Shown here: positions 46,805 through 58,201 of the stretch, one piece after another
Numbering within the stretch: the first letter of the stretch is position 1
Layout of the letters: every line of letters begins with the position of its first letter
Assembly: GCA_023055425.1 (NCBI GenBank)
Contig: JALGPY010000001.1
Span: forward strand, 138,905,368-138,969,367
Source: Linanthus parryae
Taxonomy: Eukaryota > Streptophyta > Magnoliopsida > Ericales > Polemoniaceae
Length of the DNA stretch: 64,000 bases
Direction: 5' to 3'
Translations under genes and position numbers: made by a program
The notes under the pieces: model-generated
What the model was told of the DNA's origin: nothing
Databases searched by the model: none
Seen by the model: only the letters and a program-made list of their open reading frames with translations

Positions 46805-47694
46805 AATGTTTCACCTTCCTACTCCAGAGTAAAGAACCTTATCTCTTACTTTCAGCTTCGGATGTTTTCATTCTGTTTTAATCGCTTGAGTGTAGACACA
46901 ACTCCAAGCCTTTAATTCTACACCCAGTCACCCACAAAACTGAACGTTATCTAGTCCAAATCCCTTATTGAAAAAGGACTGATATTTCTTTATCAAAACT
47001 AACATGTGGGTGCAAAACTCAACAATAGTGAGTAGAAATCGGAGGAGTTACCCAAATTATTTTAAATATTTTCTAGAACCCCTCAACTTTTCCTCATCTT
47101 TCTATCTTCAATATATCCATTAGTGAAAACATGATAATTTGGGGTTAACAGAAACAGATCTAAGCAGAAACAGATTTAAACTGAACGTTATGTCCAAATC
47201 AGAACAAAGCAGTACAAGACAGGAAAATAAAACGCACCAGAGAGGTAATCATAACGAACTGGAAAGTTAACAGAAACAGTACCTCAATTTGGACGCGAAA
47301 TCAAACCCTAGCAACGTCGGTTTTGGTTTCGGAGTCAACTCTTTTCGCCATAGACCAATTTTACCCCGAATAAACCCAAAGCGCGAGCGTCGATTTAGAT
47401 CCCCCGTGGCTGTTGTGGAGGAGAAAAAGGTGCTCTTTCACGCCACCGCACTAGTGCCGTACGAGTACAACTGTGTCGACTCGCTCGTCGAATCGTCTGC
47501 AACTTGGAATCTGAATCCACAATAACGCCGCCGAACTACTGCGGTAGGGATAGAACTAAGTCGATTTGTTCGTCCTTCGTCGGCGGCGGCGTTATCTAAT
47601 CTGAGAGAACTAGGGTTTTTTCAGAAGAGACTGGGCTGAAGATTGATTGATAAGTTGTGGTGATGATGATACATATAGCGCGCAACGGCTAGCT

Positions 47695-47866
47695 AGCGTA
47701 GAGTTCCCGCACAACCAAAGTCACCGACACGGTCAAGTAACTTAACACCGCCTTTAATGAAGGTAGCGCAGAGTTCTCGCAGAATAAAAGTCGCCAACAC
47801 GGTAGATTAACTTTACAAATTACACCGCCTCATTTTTGTTTTATTTTATTTTTTAGAAACACACCG
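47695..47866. repeat. About 70-bp tandem duplication, imperfect
   Basis: AGCGTAGAGTTCCCGC at 47695 and AGCGCAGAGTTCTCGC at 47765 start two diverged units that both end in ACACCGCCT. A third shorter end follows near 47858. Confidence 0.75.
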
Positions 47867-48590
47867 CCTAAGTGATGGTAATGAACAGTTTCGTGTTTTT
47901 ATTTGCGTTTTTTTTTTGTCTAAAAGACAATTGGGTGTTTTTTTGGTTTAATTGCTCCTTGGGTATCCTAATAGATTATTTCTTAATTGGTCCATCTGAA
48001 ACCACCGGGTCTCTATTTGAAAGTTGGCTTATTGCAATCTCCATTTGTGAAAGTATTAGCTTCACAAAAGTTAAAAAAACAAAAACAAAAAACAAATGTT
48101 AGTCTGTTGCAGAATATTATATTATTTTACTTGTATGTCATATTTTGTAAGGGCAAAATTGTCAACTTCATACTGATAAGAACCTTGTGAGTCTAGTCAC
48201 CATCTCCACCACTAAAATCACCACATCCGCCCCACCACTGCTACATCGTCAGCTACAAACCCAGATTCCGGCGAATTACAACCATTGTGCTCTCTATTAT
48301 AATGTGTACTGATACTTTGATTTTGGAGGTTTTATGTGTTAGATTTGGTGACTAGAATCAACGTCGGCAAAAAGGGTAGGAATTATATCCTAAATGGGGC
48401 GGCGGATTGTGTTTCCTTTGGCAGCAAGCAATCTCGAAGTGAATTGAGCACAAGTTCACCGCCATGTGTTATATATATATATGAAAGTCCATCTCTCTGT
48501 TAAAACTTCCTCTAGCTTTTTTACGTGCGACCCTAGTAAACCAATTGAAAAAAAAATGAAAAAGTAGGTTAATAAGGAAAATATTTACAC

Positions 48591-51099
48591 TAGTGTAGAT
48601 GGTGCTTTCCAGACAGACAGATCAGAGCCACGTGGCAGCCATCCAGCACACCTAGCTGCGCTACATACATATCCAATTACTACCAATGCTCATCGACTTG
48701 GGGGCTGCGAGACAGGGCCCTCGCGTACCAACCACACGGGATCTGTAGGGACTTAGTGGTTTGGAGGCTAGAGTAGGTCCGTCACGCGCGAACGACAACC
48801 AAGCTCGCGCGCGACCCTTTGTAACTGATTTGAGAGACTTAATGACCACGTCCTATAAACCGTTGTCGATCTCATAACGGTCGCCGGTATCTGCGGACAG
48901 GTGCGTAACGTTCCCTATACATACGGTCGAACGTGCCGTTACGGGTCTATCATTAAGCCGCCATCTATGGTGCATTAACCCCCACAACGGTCACTTTCCC
49001 ACTATATATAGGAAGGTTATCCCTCCATGGCAAGGGTTCTAGTTCTGAAGTTCTGTTTCTAAGCTCTCTTACCATCATTAAGTTGTCTCTCTCTCTTGCA
49101 TTTGCCTTTGCTTACTCTCTCCCTACTCACACTCCACATTTTCATGTGTTCTACTCTAATCCCCTACTTGAGGTGTACACTTGGATCTCTCTTGAGGATT
49201 TCCTTGTACACGATTTGGTGAACCCGACGTGAATCCATCCACCTTGAAAGCTTTAATTAGTCAATTCAGCCATGTCTCTTGAAGGTAACCTTCGTGATGG
49301 TGACCAATCCCCTTTGAGAGAAGACACTCCAAGAGAGGAGACTCCCAATACAAACACTAACACCCAGACAACTACCGTGAGAAATCCCTCTCTGGAGGCA
49401 CTACAAGCCACGATCCAAAGCCAGACCAAGGTTATGTAGGCCCAATCTGTCCAAATCGCTCAGATCATGGCGATCCTGGGGGAGTTGCTCAAAACGCCAC
49501 TCAGGGGCGTTATCCTCACCACCAGCAGCTCAAATGCCTTTGCCACGAGTAACCACTAACTCTGTCGTGCACAAGCCTGCTTCACCTAACCCGCAATCTT
49601 CTCTCCCCAATGGCCCTGCACCTCAGGCACCGAGGCTCCAATCAGGATCTTTCTTGATATCTGCTGGGAATCCCCCTCCGTACCCTGCATTGCCTTCATA
49701 CACGAATGGATCCCTGGGGAACTATGCACTCCCACCTCCGCCTCCCTATGATCCAAACATGCCTTACATTCCGGGCTTTGCTGCGACACCGTCGTCAAAC
49801 CCTGGGGGAAGCAAACCCGCCAACGTCGCGGCCCTAGAACAACGATTAGACAGCATCATCGCGAACCATAGTTTCGCAGATATTGTCATCCCGAAGGTTG
49901 ACAATGCACCTCCCATTCCGCGGAAAATATACATGATGCCCAATCCCCGTAAGTACAAAGCACCCAAATGGGAAAAGTTCGATGAAGCTGGCGGGAATGC
50001 GCACGAGCATGTAATGAGGTTCGTTGATTTGATGGGCCCGCACGCTGTGGATACCAGGCTGCTAATGCTCGAATTCCCCAAATCCCTGGGGACTGTCGCA
50101 TACAAATGGTATAAGACCCTCGAAGCAGGATCTGTCAAGTCATGGGAGGACATGGTGAAGAAATTCTACACCAATTTTTTCAATTGGAGGAAAAGGTCAC
50201 TACCATCCATCTCTCTCGCATGCACCAGAAACACGATGAAGAAGGGGTCGCCTTCATCAAGAGGTTCAGGGCCAAGTCCTTAGAAGTTAGAATGCATCGA
50301 TGACGTCTTGGAAAGCCGCCTGGTGGAAATATGCCTTCAAGGCATGCGCGATGAATATAAAGGTATGTTAATCAATTTGAATATGCCTACCTTTTCAAAG
50401 TTGATTGACTGCACCAGGAACATTGAGCCGCTGGTGGACAAGATCAAGAAGAAATATACCGGCGAGCGTGCGCCAGTAGGCTCTGGCTTCAAGATCGGGA
50501 GGTTCAACTACAAGCGTGGGCGCGATGTTGACGTGCATACAGTATCATCCCCCCCCCCCCCACACGCAACAGCGACCTGCGCCCAGGGAAGCACCACCCC
50601 TGTCGTGTTCAATCGAGGACGCGATAATACTTTGCAATAATTGGCGGAAAGATGGAATTTTGCCAGCGTGGGAGCATAAGCCCTCTAGAGAGCAGTTGCG
50701 AGATCCCATATGGTGCGAGTGCCACGGGCAGGTCATGCACCCAACCAGGGAGTGCAAAAAGCTCATATGGCTGGTGGACAGGAAGATCAAGGAGGGACAG
50801 TTGGTCATCGATGAACCAGCTAAGGATGTGCGCAACAATCCTTTGCCGACCCATGTACACAAGGAGCCCAAGGGGAAATAGATAGCCATGATTTCGATCG
50901 TGGACCTTGAACAAGTTGCGGATGCAGGAATTCCAGTGATTTCCGAAATCTGCGAAGATGAAGACTATGGCGTGGACACAGAGGATTCACGCGCTGAGCG
51001 GATGAAGGATTCCAACAAGTTTGGAAAATTCTTCGATGACATGAACTTCTCCAGCACCTTCAGGCATGAGATGATACAGGCCATCTTAAGGATGGCGGA
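48591..51099 (+). mobile_element. Tat-like Gypsy element, leader and gag only, plus strand
   Basis: The sequence 48591-49215 has LTR features: a TATA-like CTATATATAGG near 49003 and a pyrimidine-rich leader. At 49217 a TGGTGAACCCGACGTG word could be the primer site. The gag frames follow, and the element is cut at 51100 by another LTR. The LTR's left end was not resolved. No protease or pol is present in the window. Confidence 0.65.
49272..51099 (+). pseudogene. Tat-like gag, degenerate
   Basis: The ATG at 49272 opens MSLEGNLRDGDQSPLRED and meets an in-frame TAG at 49437, in a context suggesting a former Gln codon. Frame 49534-50283 carries a Pro-rich part and then PPIPRKIYMMPNPRKYKAPK, KWEKFDEAGGNAHEHVMRF, LMLEFPKSLGTVAYKWY and the later SVKSWEDMVKKF. 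This is the capsid-like core of plant Tat/Ogre-type gag. After a frame change near 50180, 50308-50640 and 50516-50881 continue it, including the CCHC-like WCECHGQVMHPTRECKKL. The last piece, 50888-51097, ends at the LTR insertion. It encodes a structural protein of the element and is not functional here. Confidence 0.8.
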
Positions 51100-51853
51100 T
51101 GTAATACCCCGTAATTTTCGGGGTATTTTTCGGAGATTATTGAATATTGTGGGTCGTTAATAGGATATATAACAAGTAGTTTTCTTAATTTTAAGATGTT
51201 ATACATATTAATTCTATACATAAATATAATTATAAATTATGGAAAATAAGATTTTTGAACTCTTTATTTTTATATATTATTTTTAGTAAAAGTTATAAAA
51301 GTTACGTAAATTTTTTTAGTTATTAAAAGTTGTGGGTCGTGTAACATTTATAACGTGACCAAACGTCACGATTTATTGAATTTTACGTAGCTAGCCATCG
51401 CGTGACTTGTGCACCTTGCCACACCGAATAACTTCTCATCATCTTCTCCAACTCCTGCTGTGAGCAGGAGATGTCTCTTCTCCTTCCCCGACTCCAACAC
51501 TGCCACCCTTGCCGCCTCCAGTCACCACCAAATCAGCCAATTTCAGACCACATACAATCCAAACTCATCAAAGACCGATTACTCCTCAACAAGAAACTAA
51601 TTTCGCCCAAATTCGAGCTTCGATTCGAATCCGAAATCAACCCGGAAATCACAATCGTCGGACTCCTCTTCCTCCTCCAATTCCTCTTCACTGCCTATAT
51701 AAACATCGGACTAAAACCCAGAAATCGCACACCAATCCACTTCTCTATCACGCTCACATCTCTCTCTCTCGTTCTCTCTGCGTTTGCGTCGCCGGACCAA
51801 AGCCAGCCGGAAACTCGGACCCGAGTTCGACCGAGCCCAAGCCGAAGCCTAGC
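51100..51853 (+). repeat. Partial Gypsy LTR (TGTAATACCCC start), interrupted on the right
   Basis: It starts TGTAATACCCC, a start common among plant Tekay/Del-type LTRs. A TATA-like CTATATAAAC at 51699-51708 lies in plus orientation, followed by a pyrimidine-rich stretch. It interrupts the Tat gag on its left and is itself cut at 51854 by the Athila LTR, so its right part should lie beyond the window's right edge. Confidence 0.65.
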
Positions 51854-53421
51854 TGATGCGCAAACTAACGTGCTGTCGCAAGTGTACGAATCTTGTAATA
51901 CCGGGTGAAATTTAGACTCGGGTGATCGTTTCCACGAGGACTGTTTCGAATTTACTTACGTTGTCAGTTTCGGTTATCCAAGTGTAGTAACAAGGAGGAG
52001 TAGATTGTGATCGTAGTGACTAAACTAAAAACAGAAATTAAAAACGTAAACGTAAATATTTTTTGTGACGTTTTCTGAAATAAGCTGATTTGGTTGTAAC
52101 GATAATAGATGAAGACTAGGTTCCAGGATCCCCTAGGGTTTCTACAGATTTCAGTTTTACGTTCGATTATGAAAACACTCAGCAGTTTCGATATCTGTGC
52201 AACGTACCAGTTGTGCAGTGACTTTTCAGATTCCACACGTAATCCCGATCCTGCAGACTTTCGGGTTCTTGTTAAGCTGCCTAAGTCTGCAGTCTCGGTC
52301 TAATCCTGTTAGGGTTTCTAACCTGTCCGAATGGCCCGGGTCAAATTCTCTAACAGTTGGTCTCACGTTTTTCGATGCTAGCCCTATCTCCCTTTCTCTG
52401 GTCGGTCTATCAGGGTAAGGTACTAAATCCTGGTTTTTCTTCCTAACCCTAACTTGACGTTTTCACCTACAAGCTCGGGTCTATAGCAATCCTGGGTGAT
52501 CAATCCTATCATGCATATACGATAACAATCAAAACCAGAATAACAGATATAACTTGCTGAATTAAGATAATCATCATGAATCCATAAACGAAGTAGTCAT
52601 AAAATCTGAGTACGAAACCCTAGGTTCACCGAGAACCTAGGTGAGAAGTTTAGCTACGACTAGACATAATACAAAACGCAGTTTCTGAATATAAAGAGAG
52701 AGAATGAAATCAAACTAAGTCTTCGAATCTCGAATCGCGCTTTCGTGCTCTCCGTGAATGCTCTGACTTGCCATTCGGTTGTGCTGAGAATTGTGTTGTG
52801 TCTCCGTGTCTTCAAAACGAGTCTGGACGAGTCTTTAAATAGTGCTGTTTCCCGAAAACGCTTGTGCCCGAAATTACGGAATCTGCCATCGGTCCACCGC
52901 CTTTGACCAAAAAGTCAAAACTGGCTGCGTATATACGCAGGGTTGCGTATATACGCAACCAGGGCCCATCAACCAAACCCCCATCTCCCTCCCTGCCTGC
53001 GTATATACGCAGGCAGGGGGTGGAGATGTGGGCCCCACTTGGTCCTTTGGTGGGCCAGGTTGGGTCCCCTGGGTCCCACTCTTCTGCCTGACGCTCCCGG
53101 TTTGCCTCTTCGGTGTTCTCCCGCTTTTCCGTGTTTCCGTCGTGTCCCGGTCTTGTGCACGTTTCCCGAGACGGTCCCGGCTTGGTCCCGGCACGCTTCC
53201 CGATGCACCTCCCGAACCTGTTCCTGAAAAGGCAACACGAACGAAAACCCGCGATCATATCCAAATATAGCAAGAAATAAGCAGAAATCCAGCAAGTACA
53301 AATAAACGTCTCGTTGTAGATTCCCGGGGCATTCTAAGGCATTTTCCGGCAAAAACCGCTAATTCCGACACAAATACTCGTGAAATCAGGCTAAAAGATA
53401 ACCCCTAATTGGGCGTTATCA
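51854..53421 (-). repeat. 3' LTR of the large Athila-type element (1568 bp)
   Basis: On the minus strand it runs from TGATAACGCCC (53421) to GCGCATCA (51854). It includes a TATA-like CTATTTAAAG on the minus strand near 52841-52832 and three palindromes of the TGCGTATATACGCA class. Several apparent frames near 52812-53352 come from these and from GC-rich sequence, and are not genes. Confidence 0.9.
52925..53018. repeat. Three TGCGTATATACGCA palindromes in the LTR
   Basis: Perfect palindromes are at 52925-52940 (16 bp), 52941-52960 (20 bp) and 52991-53018 (28 bp). All three are centred on the same inner 14 bases but have different outer arms. Confidence 0.95.
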
Positions 53422-55276
53422 AATACCCAACATTGCTCGTCCCGAGCAATCCTGCCAACTCTAGCCTGCATTTCTGTCCTCGTGACTGACTCTGTACATA
53501 CCCTACCGTTGCATACGCTTTTGACCCGAACCTTTCAACCGGACGACTCGATAGAAAAACTGACTCAGATAGAATATATACAGACTCAAACGACTCAAAA
53601 CAGACTAGTGACAAAAATATTTTTGGCGAGATTGGGCAACCTCAAAAACATAAACAGTGTGTCCTCGTGATCTCATCCTTTTCAGAATTTACTTCCCTGC
53701 AAGCGATCGGTAAGTCTGAACAGATTTATATGGTGGAATTAAGCACTGGACCAAAGTACTATTACTTTGGTTATCAAACTGAGCAAATCCCTAGCTAACT
53801 TACCATCCGAGCTGTTTCCGTAAGGATCTATGTCTAATCAGGTAGGATAAGTATATGTATCAAGGTACGGCATAATCCTACATGTTATGACATTCTCACA
53901 ATTTACCAAACTCACACCCCTCACCGAGATCCCGAAAAACTGCCCGAAACACCTAAGTTCTTGCTTTCCCAATTCTCCTGTCCCCCGGTGTGTCTTCGCC
54001 GTGCTCGCGGCCACAAATGTGAAGCGGTGCAAAATGTCTCGAAAATTATGTCACTCATTCAATGATTTTTCTTTTTCTCTTTTTTTTTTTCTTTTTCCTT
54101 TTTTTTTTCTTTTATCTTTTTTTTTTAAATACAACTATATATACAAACGTACATGAATATCAACAATACTAAACTGACTAAAGTTGAGTGAGTGAAAATA
54201 AATATCTGTCGTGGGGTACGTAAAATGTCCTCATGTGAAGTACCCCCACACTAATCCTGAAGCGCTGATCCTGTAGTCGAGATAAAACTGTGCAGTCCCA
54301 CCGAACCTCCTCATCACCAAAGATGTAGAAAAACGGCACAACCACCAATTGACCCTACAACCCCCCGGAACCCCGTTTTGTGCGACAAGATGCTCGCACG
54401 CGACTAACTCCTCATGTGGTCACTATGTAATGAAGTGATCCACCCCCGCAAATTAATGCACTGTCGCAACTAACTCACCCTGTCCTTCCGTCGAAAAACG
54501 TGTCAAAATCGAAACTGTCCAAAACTGATAACTCATGACGCTCCCCCATCTAAAACCTGCCCCTACTCACTCCCTCCGTCATAACACGTAGAATAGCCAA
54601 TTATCGACTGATGAGGTCTCAAAGAAGGCTGCCTAGGCTAAAGTGGCTACGAAGAAAGAGGGTAAATGGCTTCAAACGGGTTGACTAATTGGACCTAGGG
54701 GTAAGAAACAGGACGTGAGGTCCCTTGATAGCCAGTCACTCCACCGAAAAATGCGATGACCGTGACGGCGCCCGTGGGCGGGTTGTCGACTACCTATGTG
54801 ACGGTGGTGTAGCAACTAGTCGGATTTTTCTCTCAGTTGATAATTACTTGCGGATTCCAAAGGTCACTGGCTCTCACCTATCTACTATACCTCGGTGCAA
54901 GTTTTCTTCTCTTTCAAAGGATTCAAACTCAATTTCTTCACTGTTTTCGTTATCTCGATTGCCCTTTCTCAAACTTTTCTGATTTTAAACTTTTTTTTTT
55001 CGAAAAAAAAATAACTTATACTTGTTGTTTGCGTATATACGCAGGTCTGCGTATATACCCAACCAGCAGCATAATTTTTTTTTTATTTTTCATTTTTTTT
55101 AAAATTATATACAATGCACGGCCAGAATGTTTGTGGTGGGTTGACTCAAATAAAGAAAATATGCTGACTCAAAAATAAAAATAAAACTGCAAATAAATAC
55201 GAAAAAACGTGCAGACCGGGTAAATGCAGACACGACTACCACCCCCCCACTAAGAGGTGGCATGCCCTCATGGCAC
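53422..55276 (-). other. Athila spacer between the env-position ORF and the 3' LTR
   Basis: No supported gene. It contains T-rich tracts at 54067-54126 and 54990-55010, another T-rich patch at 55076-55101, and a palindrome pair at 55030-55061. The polypurine tract before the LTR is weak (minus strand GTTGGGTATT at 53431-53422). Confidence 0.6.
55030..55061. repeat. TGCGTATATACGCA palindrome pair
   Basis: A perfect 14-bp word at 55030-55043, with a second at 55048-55061 in which two of the last four bases are changed (TGCGTATATACCCA). Confidence 0.92.
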
Positions 55277-57184
55277 TCACTCGTCCGGAAAAAATGTCGG
55301 GTCTGACCCAGTCTCGGACGTACCGGATATGCTACCCGGCGAGCTGCTCTCTGAATCAGTCCTAAAGACCGGCTGACGTGCCCGTGTACGGGGCCGGTAA
55401 TCAGAGGAATGCGACTCGGACCCAGTCCAACTGCTAGGTGGCTGGGATCGCAAAGTCGTCCTGCCACTCGAAGGCTGCTGAGTACGGGTCCCAGTCTGCT
55501 GGGTACGGGTCCCAGTCTGACGACCTGTAGGCTGCCGGGATCGTGTCCCAGGCTGCCGTCTCTCTTGTCGGGCAGGTGTCTGTGATGGCTGAGTCGGGGG
55601 TGGTGGCTGGGTCGGGGGTGGTGGAGCAGACGTGCACTCGCTAGAGTCCCCGTCATCCGACCATCCCTCGGTAAAGCTGCTGGAGTAGGTGGGTGGAAAA
55701 TACAGCGGGAGTGGCGGTTCTCGGCCTACGTGCCGAGCCGCATCCCGCTGCTCCTCTCGAATACTAGCTAAGGCAGCCTGGGTGTCCCTCGTGACCTTCC
55801 GCTGAGTCCGGCGGTTATGCGTCAACGCCCTCCAAAGCTTGCCCACGCTCTCATACACCTTCTCTCCTATGGACTTGCGTCCGCCCTGACACCCCTCAAA
55901 TCTCTCGTCCACTCGGGGCAGTCTACGTGGCGGGGCCGGTCTAGCTCGTGGGGTCGGGTTGGCCCGTGGGGCCGGCTCACCTCTCTGTCGGGCAGGCTGA
56001 GGCTGGGCATTCCTCTCAGTCCCCTGTCTACTCGACTCGGGGCGCTCACTCTCTCTACTAGTACGGCATCGCCGAAGTCCGGCCGATGCCTGGCGACTGA
56101 CAGGTCGCTCCTGAGTCGAACGCCTCCTAGGGGAAGGGGCAGGGGCAGGAGCCGGGTCCTCCTCCATAATATCGTCATCCTCATCGAGGTCAACGACTGG
56201 CTGTGGTGGGCCCGGGTGACGAGCGATAAGCTTCCTGTAAGGCCGTGGCCTAGGAGGAAGTAGATCACCCTCCACATCAAACATCGGAAACCTGAAACTC
56301 CCGTGCCAGTTTGGCAATGAGGTTGGCGTACCCCAATCCCTTGTGACTACCGGAGCAGTTCCGCTCCTGCATGTACACCCAAATCCGACGAGGAATGTCA
56401 ACCTCTCGTCTAAGAACAAGGCAATAGACTAAGAGTACGTACTCAAAGTCAAGGTAGGTAAAATGCTTAATACCCACTACCCTGTTCACTACCCACTCGG
56501 CCCACCACCGTGGCGGGCCGGTAAAAAAATGAGAATGGAATTTCTTGCCTATCTCTCCTGGCCCCTCTCTCTCGAAATGGGCACCCGGGTACCCCCCAGT
56601 CACAACCCGCAAAAGCTCAGCATCGCTAGGCGGGTAATCTGCACACTCAGCATATGCGCACGAGAAATGGCGCATCGGAATCTGGTACGCCTGGCGGATG
56701 GTATCCGCCGTGATCAACAGAAACGTACGCCGTAAATACACCCAGCGGACATCCCCGTTGGCCTCACCCTCCCCCTTGTGCATGAGGTTCGCGTAGAACT
56801 CACGCACCAAGTCAGAACTGGAAACGTCCGGAAACCCCGCTAGGGAGTTGCGAAAATGTCCGATCGACTCGCATACTCTGCCATCTCTGGCGGCATGCTC
56901 GTATGGTCTACCTGAAACTGGTAGTCTACGGGAAGGCTATGACCCATTTTGGTTCCGGTCATAAAGTAAAACTGTGCATGATGGTTGACGAACCTAAAAC
57001 TGTCAAACTGCCTAGAGGTAAGCTCATCCGCCTCATAGTCAGTCGGGATGTCATCTCGCTCGGGGTCTAGGACGGGTACGTGAAACTCCATAACAGACCA
57101 AACCTCGTAAAACGTGCCGACTCGGGAAAATAAGCAAAAACGTGAAACGTGCACAAAAATAGTGTGTCTCAATAGATAGTCCAC
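55277..57184 (-). pseudogene. Athila ORF after pol (env position), two frameshifts
   Basis: Three consecutive minus-strand frames belong together: 57184-56840, 56810-56277 and 56419-55277. The first has DYEADELTSRQFDSFRF and the middle has FYANLMHKGEGEANGDVRWV, then YPPSDAELLRVVTG, WWAEWVVNRV and HKGLGYANLIAKLA. This is the pattern of the plant transposon-protein domain found in Athila elements after pol. The last frame starts around DVEGDLLPPRPRP and runs into a long Pro/Arg/Ser/Thr-rich tail with short GTRTQQ repeats, ending DPTFFPDE. A single-base shift is needed near 56840 and another near 56290. The function in Athila is not known, and no membrane segment typical of an envelope protein is obvious. 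Confidence 0.7.
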
Positions 57185-58201
57185 CTAAGAGCTACCAGAG
57201 GTCCACACAGCAAGTGCCGCTCCAAAACGTAAAATTACCGAAAATAACGGGCCCGGCTACGGGCCGTGCCAAAACGGAAAATAAAGCGAGGGTTGAGATT
57301 TTCGACCTTCCCTAAACAGGGGTGAAGACCGGAGATTCTACCCGGAAAGTCGCCGGAAAGCCGCCGGCGGTCGCCGGAATAATCGCCGGAAAACCAAACT
57401 GCCCGGAATTGAAATCCGAGCCCACCAAATCGAAGCCCTCGATCTCCTCGTTCACGTTCCCTTGTACGGTTTTTGCTAGTTCTTGCTCTAACACCTTCGA
57501 ATCTTGCACTTTTCCTCAAGAACACCTCACTTTTTGATGGAAATTGCCCGCTCGATTTTCGCTTGTTTCTGGATTTTGATGGATGAAACTTGATCCTTGC
57601 GACGAGGGGATTCCAGAAATGTGCCCGGATTTTGATTTCGAGGTCCGATGCACAATTTGTGTTCTTCAAGTGGGAGAAAATGGAGGAAGAGAGAGAGAGA
57701 GAGAGAGAGAGGAGGGCAACAATGGTGGCCGCGGCCTCCTTCCCCCCATATAAACCCTAAAAGTCAAAATGACCAAAATGCCCCTGGGTTTTGAAAAAAT
57801 TCTGTTTTTTTTTCTTTCTTTCTTTTCTGTTTACGTATATACGCAGTACTGCGTATATACCCAACCAGAAAACAAAACGAAAAAACAAAAAATTATTTTT
57901 ATGCCCTCGGGTTGCATATATACGCAGGGCTGCGTATATACGCAGCCCGAGGCAAAAAATAATTTTTTTTTTCAAATCTTCTCTCTTCCTCTTTTTCCCT
58001 GGTTCTGGCTGTTTTGGATGTTTTTGTATCTGCACATTCTCAAATTCAAAGTCAAAAACCCGCTCATCTCGCCTCTCTCGAAAATTCAGAACTGAACATA
58101 ATAACGTAATAAACTAATATAAATGAATAAACGACTAATTTTGGGTTGCCTCCCAAACAGCGCCTTGTGATTTACGGTCGACGGCCCGACCTTGTTACCT
58201 C
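57185..58201 (-). other. Athila spacer between pol and the env-position ORF
   Basis: It contains a (GA)n tract at 57689-57711, CCGGAAA/TCGCCGG-rich sequence at 57340-57400, and two palindrome pairs at 57832-57863 and 57913-57944. The 144-residue frame at 57669-57235 is Arg/Ser-rich with no recognisable domain. I treat this as leader or splice-control sequence for the downstream ORF, which is inference. Confidence 0.55.
57832..57948. repeat. Two TGCGTATATACGCA palindrome pairs
   Basis: Words are at 57832-57845 (one mismatch), 57850-57863 (mismatches at the right arm), 57913-57926 (one mismatch) and 57931-57944 (perfect). The last extends to a 22-bp perfect palindrome at 57927-57948 and lies inside a larger CTCGGG/CCCGAG inverted frame. 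Confidence 0.93.

Larger units (their letters stand above)
46641..48590. other. Right flank of the array: promoter-like stretch and small duplications
   Basis: Between 47281 and 47660 the base composition rises. On the minus strand the sequence reads like a plant promoter and first exon: a TATA-like GCTATATGTA near 47682, the leader word AAAAAACCCTAG near 47610, CG-rich sequence, and a possible splice donor GAG/GTACTG at 47282. If real, transcription would run leftward into the array. The plus-strand 78-residue frame at 47289-47525 has no known match. The remainder, 47860-48590, is AT-rich with a short (TA)n near 48468 and no recognised gene. Confidence 0.35.

Noticed and set aside
47289..47525. 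78-residue plus-strand frame in CG-rich sequence
   Set aside because: No domain or splice context. The stretch looks more like a minus-strand promoter and leader.
49217..49236. Primer-binding site of the Tat-like element (TGGTGAACCCGACGTG)
   Set aside because: The position and TGG start are suitable, but I could not match it to a plant tRNA 3' end, so it is mentioned only inside the element entry.
52812..53352. Long overlapping frames on both strands in the Athila LTR
   Set aside because: They arise from GC-rich sequence and palindromes that read open on both strands (CVYTQ or LRIYA-like words). There is no domain, and the location is an LTR.
55817..56263. 148-residue plus-strand frame
   Set aside because: A shadow of the Pro/Arg-rich tail of the env-position ORF on the opposite strand.
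57235..57669. 144-residue minus-strand frame between pol and the env-position ORF
   Set aside because: Arg/Ser-rich without domain, overlapping a spacer with (GA)n and palindromes. It could be a leader, but coding is not supported.
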